Shown: positions 32,097-41,858 of the stretch, piece after piece | How the letters are laid out: each line of letters opens with the position of its first letter | How positions within the stretch are numbered: the stretch's first letter is position 1 | Assembly: GCF_023017165.1 (NCBI RefSeq) | Contig: NZ_JALKBW010000001.1 | Location: 2,852,001 to 2,916,000 of the forward strand | Reading direction: 5' to 3' | DNA: 64,000 nucleotides | Source: Gordonia alkaliphila | Lineage (GTDB): Bacteria > Actinomycetota > Actinomycetes > Mycobacteriales > Mycobacteriaceae | The notes under the pieces: model-generated | Databases searched by the model: none | Seen by the model: the letters and a program-made list of their open reading frames with translations, nothing else | What the model was told of the DNA's origin: nothing | Position numbers and translations under genes: made by a program

Positions 32097-33212
32097 ATGG
32101 ACGTCGTGAGTAGCCTTCCCCTCGTGTTCAACGCCCCGGCGCGCGGTAAGCCGCCGTTGCATTTCGCCGACCTCGACGAGGCCGGCCGGATCGCAGCCGC
32201 GGAGAAGCTGGGGTTGCCCAAGTTTCGGGCGAATCAGCTGGCCAAGCAGTATTTCGCGCGCCTGAACGCCGACGCGACGGAGATGACCGACTTGCCGGCA
32301 GCCATCCGCGAAGAGGTGGGCGAGGCCCTTTTCCCGACGCTGATGACGCCGATCCGGCATGTCGCGACCGACTCGGGAACCACGCGCAAGACCCTGTGGC
32401 GACTGCACGACGGCACGCTGCTCGAATCGGTCCTGATGCGCTATCCGGAGCGCAACACGCTGTGTATCTCCTCACAGGCCGGCTGCGGCATGGCCTGCCC
32501 GTTCTGCGCCACCGGCCAGGGCGGTCTGGACCGCAACCTGTCGACCGCGGAGATCGTCGATCAGGTCCGCGCCGCGGCGCGCGCGCTGCGCGACGGCGAC
32601 CTGGGGGAGCCCGGACGGCTGTCGAACATCGTCTTCATGGGGATGGGCGAGCCGCTGGCCAACTACAAGCGCGTGGTCGACGCGGTCCGCAAGATCACCT
32701 CGCCGGAACCGAACGGTTTCGGCATCTCGGCCCGGTCGGTGACCGTCTCGACGGTGGGCCTGGCGCCGGCGATCCGACGGCTCGCCGATGAGGGCATTCC
32801 GGTGACCCTGGCCGTCTCGCTGCATACGCCCGACGACGAACTCCGCGACACACTGGTGCCGGTGAACAACCGCTGGCCTGTTGCCGAGGTCCTCGAGGCG
32901 GCGCGCTACTACGCCGACACCACCGGTCGACGAGTCTCCATCGAGTACGCGCTCATCCGAGACGTGAACGATCAGCCGTGGCGCGCGGACCTGCTGGGTG
33001 CCAAGCTGCGGAAGGCATTGGGCCAGATGGTGCACGTGAACCTGATTCCGCTGAACCCGACGCCGGGTTCGCAGTGGGACGCGAGCCCGAAGGACGTCGA
33101 GCGGGAATTCGTTCGCCGCGTTCAGGAGCAGGGCGTGTCCTGCACCGTGCGCGACACGCGTGGGCAGGAGATCGCCGCGGCCTGCGGCCAGCTGGCGGCC
33201 GAAGAAGGCTAG
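32097..33212 (+). CDS. rlmN: 23S rRNA / tRNA adenine-C2 methyltransferase RlmN
   Basis: A 371-residue radical-SAM enzyme methylating A2503 of 23S rRNA and A37 of tRNAs. The iron-sulfur motif is [14 protein letters not shown]; other family parts are [30 protein letters not shown] and [15 protein letters not shown], with the reactive C-terminal Cys in [12 protein letters not shown] 32097 gives the longest form; GTG 32106 fits the family N-terminus better and has GACAAT 7 bases upstream. Confidence 0.95.
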   Translation: MDVVSSLPLVFNAPARGKPPLHFADLDEAGRIAAAEKLGLPKFRANQLAKQYFARLNADATEMTDLPAAIREEVGEALFPTLMTPIRHVATDSGTTRKTLWRLHDGTLLESVLMRYPERNTLCISSQAGCGMACPFCATGQGGLDRNLSTAEIVDQVRAAARALRDGDLGEPGRLSNIVFMGMGEPLANYKRVVDAVRKITSPEPNGFGISARSVTVSTVGLAPAIRRLADEGIPVTLAVSLHTPDDELRDTLVPVNNRWPVAEVLEAARYYADTTGRRVSIEYALIRDVNDQPWRADLLGAKLRKALGQMVHVNLIPLNPTPGSQWDASPKDVEREFVRRVQEQGVSCTVRDTRGQEIAAACGQLAAEEG

Positions 33213-33262
33213 GGCGTCGCACGCCCCGAATACCTAGTCCGCCATACGCAGTCCGAACACGC

Positions 33263-33303
33263 AAATGCTCACCAGCCGCCGATTGGAGGCTGGTGAGCAT
33301 TTT
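33263..33303. terminator. hairpin terminator between convergent rlmN and the DUF2631 gene
   Basis: Bases 33263-33277 pair perfectly with 33288-33302 (15 bp) around a 10-base loop, and a TTTT run (33300-33303) lies at the end of the hairpin for rlmN. A second perfect inverted repeat, TAGGTCACG and CGTGACCTA around a single C, lies at 33312-33330 and is closer to the stop of the minus-strand gene. Confidence 0.85.
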
Positions 33304-33341
33304 CTTCGGTGTAGGTCACGCCGTGACCTATACCGGTACGG

Positions 33342-33608
33342 TTAAGCGCGCTTCCAGGCGTTCTTGCGGGGGCGCATCTTGAAGGCTGCGTATCCGATCA
33401 GCACGACGCCGATGACGATCAGCCAGATGTCTTCGACACGGCCGACGTGGTTGCCCGCCAGCATGCCGAACATGATCAGACCGCTGATGACGGCGGCGAT
33501 CGCGTAGGTGCGGGGAGCGGTGCCGGACCAGCCGAAACGTGCGGACGGGGCCTCGGGATCCTCCCGAACCCAGCCGGTATCGATGGTGTCGACCTCGGTG
33601 CTTGCCAC
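33342..33608 (-). CDS. DUF2631 family membrane protein
   Basis: An 88-residue conserved actinobacterial protein with a polar N-terminus (about 30 residues, ending WVREDPEAPSARFGWSG), two membrane helices (about 33-50 and 58-76) and a basic end (KMRPRKNAWKRA). No function is known. The GTG at 33608 has AGGAG a few bases upstream; an ATG at 33641 in frame is a less likely start. Divergent from dxr by 81 bases. Confidence 0.85.
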   Translation of the reverse strand: MASTEVDTIDTGWVREDPEAPSARFGWSGTAPRTYAIAAVISGLIMFGMLAGNHVGRVEDIWLIVIGVVLIGYAAFKMRPRKNAWKRA

Positions 33609-33689
33609 AGGAACTCCTCGGTGTTCGGCAACTGCGGACATTTCGCAGACTGACAGGGCATAAGCATAACCCGAGCCTCGTGCGCCACA

Positions 33690-34859
33690 ATGGCGGGTGT
33701 GACGACGCGCGTGTTGATCTTGGGTTCGACCGGTTCCATCGGAACGCAGGCCCTGGAGGTGATCGCCGAACATCCGGAGGTGTTCGAGGTGGTCGGCCTC
33801 GGGGCGGGCGGCGGGAGCCTCGATCTGCTGACCCGGCAGGTGGCCGAGACGGGCCTGCCCCCCGAGGCGCTCGCCGTCGCCGATGCGGGCGCCGCCGGGG
33901 TGCTGGCCGACCGCGTCGGCGGCCCGGTCTTCGGTGGCGAGGACGCCATGGTCGAGCTGATCGAGAACACCGAGGCCGATGTGGTCCTCAACGGTGTGGT
34001 CGGCTCCATCGGGCTGGCCCCGAGCCTGGCCGCACTGCGGTCCGGGGCTCGTCTGGCCCTCGCTAACAAGGAGTCGCTGGTGGCCGGTGGCCGGCTGGTG
34101 CTCGACGCGGCCGCGCCCGGCCAGATCGTGCCGGTGGACTCCGAGCACTCGGCGATCGCGCAGTGCCTGCGCGGTGGCACCGCGCAGGAGGTGGACCGGC
34201 TGGTGCTCACCGCGTCCGGCGGACCGTTCCGCGGCTGGACGGCCGAGCAGGTCGCCGGCGTCACACCGGAGCAGGCCGGTCGGCATCCGACGTGGTCCAT
34301 GGGGCCGATGATCACCCTCAACTCGGCGACGCTGGTGAACAAGGCGCTCGAGGTGATTGAAGCGCACCTGCTGTTCGACGTGCCGTACGACCGGATCGAT
34401 GTGACCGTGCACCCGCAGTCCATCGTGCATTCGATGGTCACCTTCGTCGACGGCGCGACCCTCGCGAAGGCGTCCCCGCCGTCGATGAAACTGCCCATCG
34501 CGCTGGCTCTGGGCTGGCCGGACCGGGTTCCGGGGTCGTCGACGCCGCTGGACTTCTCCACCGCCTCGTCGTGGACGTTCGAACCGGTCGACGAGGACGT
34601 CTTCCCGGCGATCCGGGTGGCGCGGCAGGCCGGTACCGCGGGCGGGTGCCTCACCGCGATCTACAACGCCGCCAACGAGGTGGCCGCCGAGGCGTTCTTC
34701 GCCGGCGCGATCGCCTTCCCCGACATCGTGGCGATCATCGCCGACGTGCTCGCGCAGGCAGATCAGTGGTCGGCGCAGCCAGGTACTGTGGAAGAGGTAT
34801 TGGCAGCCGATCGGTGGGCGCGCGCATGCGCAGCAGCCCTGATCGCGCAGCGGTCGTGA
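33690..34859 (+). CDS. dxr: 1-deoxy-D-xylulose 5-phosphate reductoisomerase
   Basis: A 389-residue NADPH-dependent enzyme of the MEP isoprenoid pathway and the target of fosmidomycin. The nucleotide-binding [13 protein letters not shown] opens the protein; [61 protein letters not shown] and [10 protein letters not shown] carry the metal and substrate residues. GTG 33699 is an alternative start with CACAAT 7 bases upstream. It stands with rip1 and ispG in the conserved mycobacterial order. Confidence 0.96.
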   Translation: MAGVTTRVLILGSTGSIGTQALEVIAEHPEVFEVVGLGAGGGSLDLLTRQVAETGLPPEALAVADAGAAGVLADRVGGPVFGGEDAMVELIENTEADVVLNGVVGSIGLAPSLAALRSGARLALANKESLVAGGRLVLDAAAPGQIVPVDSEHSAIAQCLRGGTAQEVDRLVLTASGGPFRGWTAEQVAGVTPEQAGRHPTWSMGPMITLNSATLVNKALEVIEAHLLFDVPYDRIDVTVHPQSIVHSMVTFVDGATLAKASPPSMKLPIALALGWPDRVPGSSTPLDFSTASSWTFEPVDEDVFPAIRVARQAGTAGGCLTAIYNAANEVAAEAFFAGAIAFPDIVAIIADVLAQADQWSAQPGTVEEVLAADRWARACAAALIAQRS

Positions 34860-34903
34860 TCAAGTGACGGTAAGGCAGGACCGGAGAAGGTGAGTTCCGA
34901 GAA

Positions 34904-36112
34904 GTGAGTTTTGTTCTCGGCGTGGTGCTGTTCGCACTCGCTCTGCTGATCTCGATCGCCTGGCATGAACTCGGCCACATGTGGGCCGCCCAGGCGACCG
35001 GCATGAAGGTACGTCGCTTCTTCGTCGGCTTCGGGCCGACGGTCTGGTCCACCAAGCGCGGGGAGACCGAATACGGCCTCAAGGCCGTGCCGCTCGGCGG
35101 GTTCTGCGACATCGCAGGCATGACGCCGTACGACCAACTCGCCGTGGAGGACCGCGAGCGGGCGATGTACAAGCAGTCCACGTGGAAGCGCCTGGTGGTG
35201 CTGCTGGCCGGTCCCGCACAGAACTTCCTCCTCGGCTTCGCGCTGGTCGTGGTGGTCGGCCTCGGCTGGGGCCTGCCGGTCCTCGGCGACGCCCCGGTGC
35301 ACGCCACCAGCGTCGGCTGCGTGGCCCCGTCGACCCACCCGGACGGCACGCTCGTAGACTGCACCGGTCCCGGCCCCGCGGTCGCGGCCGGTGTGCAGCC
35401 GGGCGACCGCATCCTGGCCGTCGACGGCCAGACGGTGAGCGGTTCCACCGACCTGATCACCCGCGTGCAGCAGTCGACGGACTCGGTCCGGCTCACCATC
35501 GAGCGCGACGGCGTCCAACAGGACCTGACGGTCCCGGTGACGCAGGTGCAGCGGATGACCCGCAATCCGGACAAGACGCTGTCGCCGGTCGAGGTGGGCG
35601 CGATCGGCGTCGGCCTGGAACAGACCACGCAGAACCACTACAACGCGCTCACCGTGTGGGGCGGCGCGGCGTCGTTCACCGGCGACATGTTCGCCGAGAC
35701 CTACAAGGCGCTCATCGCGCTGCCGTCGAAGATCGACGATCTGTGGACCGCGGTGACCGGCGGCGAGCGCGCCGTCGACACCCCGGTCAGCGTGTGGGGA
35801 GCATCGGTCACCGGCGGGCAGGCCGTGGAGCACGGCTACTGGGACGTATTCTTCCTGCTGCTGATCAGCGTGAACTTCTTCCTCGGCGCGTTCAACCTGG
35901 TGCCGCTGCTGCCGCTGGACGGCGGGCACATGGCGATCGCCCTGTACGAGCGGATCCGCGACACCGTGCGCGGTTGGTTCGGCAAGGCCAAGGCCGGTCC
36001 CGTGGACTACTACAAACTTCTGCCGCTGACCTATGCGGTAGTGGCGGTGATGGGCGCCTTCATGGTGCTGACCCTCACCGCCGACATCGTCAACCCGATA
36101 CAGATCTTCTGA
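34904..36112 (+). CDS. rip1: site-2 intramembrane metalloprotease Rip1 (RseP/M50 family)
   Basis: A 402-residue membrane zinc protease. HExxH is present as AWHELGHMW in the first helix (about residues 22-30), a PDZ domain lies at about 125-215 ([16 protein letters not shown]), and the third metal ligand in the LDG motif as [11 protein letters not shown]. In M. tuberculosis Rip1 cleaves several anti-sigma factors and affects envelope lipids. It starts at GTG 34904, 44 bases after dxr, and ends 16 bases before ispG, so the three are probably cotranscribed. Confidence 0.95.
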   Translation: MSFVLGVVLFALALLISIAWHELGHMWAAQATGMKVRRFFVGFGPTVWSTKRGETEYGLKAVPLGGFCDIAGMTPYDQLAVEDRERAMYKQSTWKRLVVLLAGPAQNFLLGFALVVVVGLGWGLPVLGDAPVHATSVGCVAPSTHPDGTLVDCTGPGPAVAAGVQPGDRILAVDGQTVSGSTDLITRVQQSTDSVRLTIERDGVQQDLTVPVTQVQRMTRNPDKTLSPVEVGAIGVGLEQTTQNHYNALTVWGGAASFTGDMFAETYKALIALPSKIDDLWTAVTGGERAVDTPVSVWGASVTGGQAVEHGYWDVFFLLLISVNFFLGAFNLVPLLPLDGGHMAIALYERIRDTVRGWFGKAKAGPVDYYKLLPLTYAVVAVMGAFMVLTLTADIVNPIQIF

Positions 36113-36128
36113 TCGCAAGGAGCTGAAC

Positions 36129-37280
36129 ATGAGCGGACCGATCGGACTCGGACTGCCCACCCCGCCGCCGGTACTGGCGCCGCGTCGTAAGACCCGACAG
36201 CTGTCGGTCGGCGGCGTGGGCGTCGGCAGCGACTCGCCGATCTCGGTGCAGTCGATGTGCACCACGCCGACGCACGACGTCAACGCCACCCTGCAGCAGA
36301 TCGCCGAACTGACCGCGGCCGGCTGCGACATGGTGCGCGTGGCCTGCCCGCGGCAGGAGGATGCCGACGCGCTCGCCGAGATCGCGCGTAAGTCGAAGAT
36401 CCCGGTGATCGCCGACATCCACTTCCAGCCCAAGTACATCTTCGCCGCCATCGACGCCGGGTGCGCCGCGGTGCGGGTGAATCCGGGCAATATCAAGGAG
36501 TTCGACGGCCGCGTCAAGGAAGTGGCGCAGGCCGCCGGTGCCGCAGGCATCCCGATCCGCATCGGCGTCAACGCCGGCTCCCTGGATCCGCGCCTGATGG
36601 CCAAGTACGGCAAGGCGACCCCGGAGGCGCTCGTCGAGTCGGCGCTGTGGGAAGCAGGCCTGTTCGCCGAGCACGGCTACGAGGACCTGAAGATCTCGGT
36701 GAAGCACAACGACCCGGTGATCATGGTGGAGGCCTACCGCCAGTTGGCCGCGCAGTGCGACTACCCGCTGCACCTGGGCGTCACCGAGGCCGGACCGGCC
36801 TTCCAGGGCACCATCAAGTCGGCCGTCGCCTTCGGCTCGCTGCTGGCCGAGGGGATCGGCGACACCATCCGCGTGTCCCTGTCGGCGCCGCCGGTGGAGG
36901 AGATCAAGGTGGGCGACGCGATCCTGCAGTCGCTGAACCTGCGTCCGCGCAAGCTGGAGATCGTGTCGTGCCCGTCGTGCGGCCGCGCACAGGTCGACGT
37001 CTACAAGCTGGCCAACGAAGTGACCGCCGGGCTCGAGGGCCTGGAGGTCCCGCTGCGCGTGGCCGTGATGGGGTGCGTGGTGAACGGACCGGGCGAAGCA
37101 CGTGAAGCCGACCTCGGTGTGGCCTCGGGCAACGGTAAGGGCCAGATCTTCGTCAAGGGCGAAGTGATCAAGACGGTCCCCGAAGCCAAGATCGTGGAGA
37201 CCTTGATCGAAGAAGCGATGCGCATCGCCGCCGAGACGGGGGAGACTGGGGAGGGATCCCCGGTGGTGACGATCAGCTGA
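36129..37280 (+). CDS. ispG: 4-hydroxy-3-methylbut-2-enyl diphosphate synthase
   Basis: A 383-residue iron-sulfur enzyme that acts late in the MEP pathway. Family segments are [46 protein letters not shown] and HLGVTEAGP. The cluster cysteines are in [13 protein letters not shown] and [21 protein letters not shown] precedes the ATG. It follows rip1 directly. Confidence 0.96.
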   Translation: MSGPIGLGLPTPPPVLAPRRKTRQLSVGGVGVGSDSPISVQSMCTTPTHDVNATLQQIAELTAAGCDMVRVACPRQEDADALAEIARKSKIPVIADIHFQPKYIFAAIDAGCAAVRVNPGNIKEFDGRVKEVAQAAGAAGIPIRIGVNAGSLDPRLMAKYGKATPEALVESALWEAGLFAEHGYEDLKISVKHNDPVIMVEAYRQLAAQCDYPLHLGVTEAGPAFQGTIKSAVAFGSLLAEGIGDTIRVSLSAPPVEEIKVGDAILQSLNLRPRKLEIVSCPSCGRAQVDVYKLANEVTAGLEGLEVPLRVAVMGCVVNGPGEAREADLGVASGNGKGQIFVKGEVIKTVPEAKIVETLIEEAMRIAAETGETGEGSPVVTIS

Positions 37281-37323
37281 CACACGCTCGGGGGTTCGGT
37301 AGGAACCGGTAGAGGAGAGGGTC

Positions 37324-38160
37324 GTGCTGGGACTACTGCGTGATCGGCCGCTCGGGTCTCGCGATGCCGCCGCGGTGAGTCGCGCATTGGCCGTCGACCC
37401 GGTGTCCTCGGTCATGGTGGCCGCGCGCGTGGAAGCCTACGGACTGTCGCCGCGGTTCCTCGGCGGCCAGCTGTGGACCGCCGACTGCCCGGAGTCGTCG
37501 CTGTGTTTCGCCGGTGCCAATCTGATTCCGTTGTCCGGGACTGCCGCCGACCTCGATCATTTCGCCGAGCGGGCCCTCGCTGGGGCGCGGGTCTGCACCT
37601 CCGTGGTGGGTCCCGATCACCTGGCGCTGCCGCTGTGGGAGCGGCTGGCCGCGCACTGGCCGCAGCCGCGGGAGATCCGCGCCGACCAGCCACTGCTCGC
37701 GCTGGACGGTTATCCGGACGTCCCGGTCGATCGTGAGCTCCGGCTGGTCACCGCGGCGGACCTGGACGTCTACTTTCCGGCCGCCGTCGCGATGTTCATC
37801 AGCGAGGTGGGCGTGGATCCCTGCGCCGGCGACGGCGGTCGCTCGTATCGTCGACGGTTGGCGTCGCTGATCGCCGCACGCCGGGTCTTCGCCCGGTTCG
37901 ACGGACCGCGAGTGGTCTTCAAAGCCGAGATCGGCGCGCTGTCGCGCCGCGTCGGCCAGATTCAGGGCGTGTGGGTGGACCCCGAGTTCCGCGGCCGCGG
38001 GCACGGCGTCGCGGGAACCGCAGCGGTGGCCGCCGCGATCGCCCGGCAGGGCCGCATCGCGAGCCTCTACGTGAACGGGTTCAACACCGTCGCCCGGGAA
38101 ACCTATCGCCGCGTGGGTTTCCGGCAGGTCGGCACGTTCGCCACCGTCCTGATCGACTGA
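37324..38160 (+). CDS. GNAT-family acetyltransferase with DUF4081 domain
   Basis: A 278-residue protein with an N-terminal DUF4081 part (about 1-125) and a C-terminal GNAT domain containing the acetyl-CoA loop GVWVDPEFRGRGHG and the final RETYRRVGFRQVGTFATVL. The same two-domain protein follows ispG in mycobacteria (Rv2867c family, from memory); its substrate is unknown. GTG 37324 has GAGAGG upstream. The palindromic element begins 20 bases after its stop. Confidence 0.88.
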   Translation: MLGLLRDRPLGSRDAAAVSRALAVDPVSSVMVAARVEAYGLSPRFLGGQLWTADCPESSLCFAGANLIPLSGTAADLDHFAERALAGARVCTSVVGPDHLALPLWERLAAHWPQPREIRADQPLLALDGYPDVPVDRELRLVTAADLDVYFPAAVAMFISEVGVDPCAGDGGRSYRRRLASLIAARRVFARFDGPRVVFKAEIGALSRRVGQIQGVWVDPEFRGRGHGVAGTAAVAAAIARQGRIASLYVNGFNTVARETYRRVGFRQVGTFATVLID

Positions 38161-38179
38161 CCGCCGTCGACGCATTCCG

Positions 38180-38342
38180 AGTGTCCCGTGTTGGAAATTC
38201 ATTGACGGTATCCCGCGGCCAGATGAACGCCTGGCGGCGTTGTCGTCGGTCGCTGTAGCTGCCGCTACGGCTCCCTCCTCCGCCTTGCCATCCGCCCATC
38301 TGACTCGCGGGAACCATTCACCAATTTCCAACACGGGACACT
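38180..38342. mobile_element. 163-bp MITE-like palindromic element with 20-bp terminal inverted repeats
   Basis: Bases 38180-38199 (AGTGTCCCGTGTTGGAAATT) are the exact reverse complement of 38323-38342. Inside these, the arms remain similar to 46 bases each: TCCCGCG and CAGATG on the left (CAGATG at 38220-38225) mirror CGCGGGA and CATCTG on the right (38297-38302). At the exact centre GTAGC-TGCC-GCTAC (38255-38268) forms a small hairpin, so the whole element is one imperfect palindrome. It has no coding capacity. No clear target duplication is seen. It fills most of the 195-base gap between the GNAT and PBP genes. Confidence 0.7.
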
Positions 38343-38347
38343 AGGAT
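38342..38347 (+). promoter_or_regulatory. TAGGAT -10 at the element/PBP junction
   Basis: The last base of the right inverted repeat is the first base of TAGGAT, which ends 8 bases before the PBP ATG, the leaderless spacing used by other genes here. The element would therefore supply the -35 region (TTCACC at 38317-38322 is a weak candidate). Confidence 0.4.
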
Positions 38348-38355
38348 CGGCGGCG

Positions 38356-40158
38356 ATGGCTCATCTGAAACTGCGGACCGTTGCGGTCGCGCTCATCCTG
38401 GCGCTGGTCGGCGCTCTCGTCGCCTGCAGCTCCGAGGACGACGGCCCGCGCCGCATCGCGCAGGACTTCCTGCGCGATTTCGCCGCCCAGGACTTCGCCG
38501 CGGCCGCCGCCCGGACCACCGCGCCCGGGCGTGCGGAGCCGGTGCTGAGTGCCGCCTGGGCGGGCCTGGAAGCCGAGGGGATGAGCGCGCGCATCGGCCG
38601 GGTGCGGATGGACCAGGACATCGCCGACGTCGACGTGACCTACACGTGGACGCTGCCCGGCAAACGCGAGTGGACCTACCCGGCGACGGTGACCATGAGC
38701 CGCAGCGACGCGGGCTGGTCGGTGCGCTGGGCGTCGACCGATGTGCATCCCGCCCTCGGTGCCGACCAACGGCTGGCGCTGTCGACGTTCGCGCCGCCGC
38801 GGGCCGCGGTCAACGAGGCCGACGGCAGCGAAGTGATGGGCACCGGCACGGTGGTCGCGATCAGTTTCGACGCCGGCGAGGCCGCGGCGCAGGGTTCGGT
38901 GGTCGACTCCGCAGCACGGCTGGTCACCGTCCTGGGACCGTTGATTCCGGGGCTCACCGTGCAAGGCCTCGCCGAGAAGGCGACGGCCAGCGCCGAGCCG
39001 CTGCCGCTCGGGACCATCCCGAGTGCCGACTTCGATCGCCTGCGCGATCAGCTCGCCGTCCCGGGAGTGGTGACCCAGGATCAGGCGGTACTGGTGAACC
39101 GGGCGCCCGGCTTCGCGACCGCGGTGCTCGATCAGGTCCGGACCCGCGTCGCCGACGACATGGGCGGCGAATCGGGCTGGCGGATCTCGGTGCTCAACCC
39201 CAACGGGCTGGTGGCCGACGTACTGGAAGACCATCCGGCGGTACCGGCGCCCGCCGTCGCCCTGACGCTGTCGCGGTCGGTGCAGGACGCCGCGCAGCGT
39301 GCGGTGAACGTCGTCGGGCGGCAGGCGATGATGGTGGTGCTGCAGGCCTCCACCGGCAAACTGCTGGCGATCGCGCAGAACCCAGCTGCCGACCGCGGAG
39401 GACTGCTGGCCACCATGGGCACCTATCCGCCCGGTTCGACGTTCAAGATGGTCACCTCCGCGGCGGCGATGAGCGCCGACATGGTGACGCCCACCTCGAT
39501 CGTGCCGTGCCCCGGCGAAATTCAGATCGGGCCGCGTCTGATCCCCAACTACAACGGCTTCTCGCTGGGACCGGTGCCGCTGCAGCGCGCCTTCGCGAAC
39601 TCGTGCAACACCAGTTTCGCGGACTTGGCCGCGCGGATGGGGCCGTCGGACCTGGCGCATGCCGCGGCGGCCATGGGGCTGGGCGCCCACTACGACATCG
39701 CCGGTATCGACTCGGCCGCCGGGTCGGTCCCGATCGAGCCGGATCTGGTGCTGCGCGCCGAAGACGGCTTCGGCCAGGGCACCGTGCTCTCCACGCCGAT
39801 GGGTATGGCGATCGTGGCGGCGACGGCCGCCACCGGCAAGGCTCCGGTGCCGGTGCTGATCAACGGTCGCGACACGAAGGTGGTGGGTCCGCGTCCGGAG
39901 CTGAATCCGGAGGTCTACGCAGCGCTGCGCCCCATGATGCGGGCGGTGGTCACCGAAGGCACCGCGACCTCGATCGGCGGCGTCGGCGCCGTGTACGGCA
40001 AGACCGGTGAAGCCGAGGTGGCCGGCGGGTCGCACGCCTGGTTCGCCGGATACCGCGGTGATCTGGCCTTCGCCACCCTGATCGTGCTCGGCGGCGACTC
40101 CACCAACGCCGTCAACGTGACGCGCGACTTCTTCTCGCTGCTGCCTCCCGGTCGCTGA
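38356..40158 (+). CDS. penicillin-binding lipoprotein, transpeptidase
   Basis: A 600-residue class B-type PBP anchored as a lipoprotein: a signal peptide with lipobox LVAC and Cys24. An NTF2-like MecA_N domain (about 30-150), a dimerisation-like domain and the transpeptidase follow. Active-site motifs are PGSTFK with Ser361, SCN at 416-418 and KTG at 549-551. It cross-links peptidoglycan outside the membrane and, like MecA_N relatives (M. tuberculosis Rv2864c, from memory), may be less sensitive to beta-lactams. The promoter overlaps the end of the palindromic element, so its expression may differ from strains lacking it. Confidence 0.93.
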   Translation: MAHLKLRTVAVALILALVGALVACSSEDDGPRRIAQDFLRDFAAQDFAAAAARTTAPGRAEPVLSAAWAGLEAEGMSARIGRVRMDQDIADVDVTYTWTLPGKREWTYPATVTMSRSDAGWSVRWASTDVHPALGADQRLALSTFAPPRAAVNEADGSEVMGTGTVVAISFDAGEAAAQGSVVDSAARLVTVLGPLIPGLTVQGLAEKATASAEPLPLGTIPSADFDRLRDQLAVPGVVTQDQAVLVNRAPGFATAVLDQVRTRVADDMGGESGWRISVLNPNGLVADVLEDHPAVPAPAVALTLSRSVQDAAQRAVNVVGRQAMMVVLQASTGKLLAIAQNPAADRGGLLATMGTYPPGSTFKMVTSAAAMSADMVTPTSIVPCPGEIQIGPRLIPNYNGFSLGPVPLQRAFANSCNTSFADLAARMGPSDLAHAAAAMGLGAHYDIAGIDSAAGSVPIEPDLVLRAEDGFGQGTVLSTPMGMAIVAATAATGKAPVPVLINGRDTKVVGPRPELNPEVYAALRPMMRAVVTEGTATSIGGVGAVYGKTGEAEVAGGSHAWFAGYRGDLAFATLIVLGGDSTNAVNVTRDFFSLLPPGR

Positions 40159-40234
40159 GAAGGCTCTCAGGTTATTGTTTTCGCAACGACACCGACGGGC
40201 CGACCGCCGGTGCGTCGACGAGAGGACGACACGC

Positions 40235-41065
40235 ATGAGTGGACCGAATCCGTACGGGGGACAGCAGCCCGGGGGAGAGCAGCCTGGCGGCCAGCAGCAA
40301 CCAGGCTACGGTCAGCAGCAGCCCGGTTACGGTCAGCAGCAGCCCCAGCCCCAGCAGCCCCAGCAGCCCGGCTACGGTCAGCAGCCGGGGTACGGTCAGC
40401 AGCCGCCGCAGCAGCCCGGCTACGGCCAGCAGCCCGGTTACGGTCAGCAGCCGCCGCAGCAGCCCGGTTTCGGCCAGCAGCCGCCGCAGCAGCCGGGTTA
40501 CGGTCAGCAGCCCGGCTTCGGGCAGCCGCAGGCATTCGGCCAGTCGCCGATGCCGGCGGCGGGCGGAGCGGCCGGTGTCGGCCTGATGTCGGGAGCCGCG
40601 GCACCCGCCTACTGGGCTTCGGTGGGCTTCGGATTGCTGGCGTTCATCTGCGCGTTCCTGCCGTGGGCCACGGTGTCGGTCAGCTCCAGCATGTTCGGGC
40701 AGTCCGCGAGCCAGAGCGAGACGGTCAGCGGCCTGGACGGTGACGACGGCATCTTCACGCTGATTCTGGGCCTCATCGCCGCCGGTCTGGCGCTCGGTGC
40801 GCTGTTCGCCGCAGCCCAGGTACCGGTGCTGAAGATGGTGGCGGCAGTCGGCTCCATCGTCACCGGTGTGATCATCGCGGCCATCTCGCTGTACGACATC
40901 ATCGACATCGCGAGCATGGCCGGTGACCTGGAGGACGCCATGCCGGGCCTGGCGGCGGAAGTCGACGCCGGATCTAGTTTCGGTCTGTGGTTCACCCTGG
41001 TGGCCGGTGTGGGCCTGGTGGCCGCGGGCGGGTACGCCCTGACGCTCGTGCGTAAGAACGCCTGA
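40235..41065 (+). CDS. membrane protein with N-terminal QQPGYG repeats
   Basis: A 276-residue protein in two parts. Residues 1-105 are a Gln/Pro/Gly/Tyr low-complexity region built of QQPGYG-type repeats. Residues 120-276 hold about four hydrophobic segments (for example the stretch after [14 protein letters not shown]) with short loops. Such Pro/Gln-rich heads fused to small membrane domains are common in actinobacteria, with unknown roles, perhaps at the division site or wall. ATG 40235 follows GAGAGGAC; the frame is open 60 bases farther up. It converges with hmuV, 3 bases between stops. Confidence 0.8.
   Translation: MSGPNPYGGQQPGGEQPGGQQQPGYGQQQPGYGQQQPQPQQPQQPGYGQQPGYGQQPPQQPGYGQQPGYGQQPPQQPGFGQQPPQQPGYGQQPGFGQPQAFGQSPMPAAGGAAGVGLMSGAAAPAYWASVGFGLLAFICAFLPWATVSVSSSMFGQSASQSETVSGLDGDDGIFTLILGLIAAGLALGALFAAAQVPVLKMVAAVGSIVTGVIIAAISLYDIIDIASMAGDLEDAMPGLAAEVDAGSSFGLWFTLVAGVGLVAAGGYALTLVRKNA
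40262..40530 (+). repeat. tandem QQPGYG-coding repeat
   Basis: About a dozen imperfect 18-27-base units encode [12 protein letters not shown] or [10 protein letters not shown]. Units recur with nearly identical codons (GGTTACGGTCAGCAGC), which points to recent slippage or recombination and a possible length polymorphism. Confidence 0.85.
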
Positions 41066-41068
41066 GAA

Positions 41069-41854
41069 CTACGCAGACCGGTCCGGCGAGACGATGAGCT
41101 CGCCGGACTCGGGATGTCGGGCCACCGTGACGGGGTGATCGTAGGTGGTGCTCAGCAGCTCCGCCGTCATCACCTCGTCCACGGTGCCGTCGGCCAGGAT
41201 ACGGCCGCCCTTCATCACCGCGACGTGGTCGGCGTAGGCCGCCGCCAACGACAGGTCGTGCACCACCAGCACCACCGTGGTGCCTGCCGCCGCGCGTTCG
41301 CGCAGAATCCGGAGCACATGTTCGGTGTGCCCGATGTCGAGCGCGGCGGTCGGTTCGTCGAGCAGCAGGATCGGAGTGTCCTGCGCCAGCGCACGCGCCA
41401 GTGACACTCGTGCCTGCTGGCCGCCGGACAGCTGGGGGAACGGTCGGTCGACCAGATCGCCGATCTCGCACGCCGCGATGGCGGCGTCGATCAGTTCTTC
41501 CGAGTGCGCGGCCTCCGGGCTGCGCAGCCACGGGTAGCGCCCGAGTTGTACTACTTCACGGACCGTGAACGGGGTGTCGGTCCGATTGAGCTGGGTCACC
41601 AGCGCGCGGTGGCGCGCCAGTTCGCGCGTGGGGATGTCGGCGAGGTCGCGCTGATCCAGCAGCACACGACCCGATTTCGGGGTGCGGACCCCGGACAGGA
41701 TCGACAGCAGCGTCGACTTACCGCAGCCGTTGGGGCCCACGAGCGCGGTGATCTGCGCGGGCGCAGCGGCGAGGGTGACTCCGTGCAGGACGGGTCGGCC
41801 GCCGAGGTCGATGTGGATGTCGCGGGCGGTCAGCGAGAGGCCGGTGGCGGACAC
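41069..41854 (-). CDS. hmuV: heme/iron ABC transporter ATP-binding protein (HmuV-like)
   Basis: A 261-residue ATPase: Walker A GPNGCGKST, Q-loop VTQLNRTDTPF, signature LSGGQQARVS, Walker B ILLLDEPTAALD and switch VVHDLSLAA. It powers import through the permease encoded 4 bases upstream. The family covers siderophore, cobalamin and heme importers; heme is preferred because of the binding protein in the operon. Confidence 0.88.
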   Translation of the reverse strand: MSATGLSLTARDIHIDLGGRPVLHGVTLAAAPAQITALVGPNGCGKSTLLSILSGVRTPKSGRVLLDQRDLADIPTRELARHRALVTQLNRTDTPFTVREVVQLGRYPWLRSPEAAHSEELIDAAIAACEIGDLVDRPFPQLSGGQQARVSLARALAQDTPILLLDEPTAALDIGHTEHVLRILRERAAAGTTVVLVVHDLSLAAAYADHVAVMKGGRILADGTVDEVMTAELLSTTYDHPVTVARHPESGELIVSPDRSA

Positions 41855-41858
41855 GATC

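Noticed and set aside
40262..40530. QQPGYG repeat as a CRISPR-like array
   Set aside because: The repeats are coding, in frame, without spacers of constant length, and part of a membrane protein.
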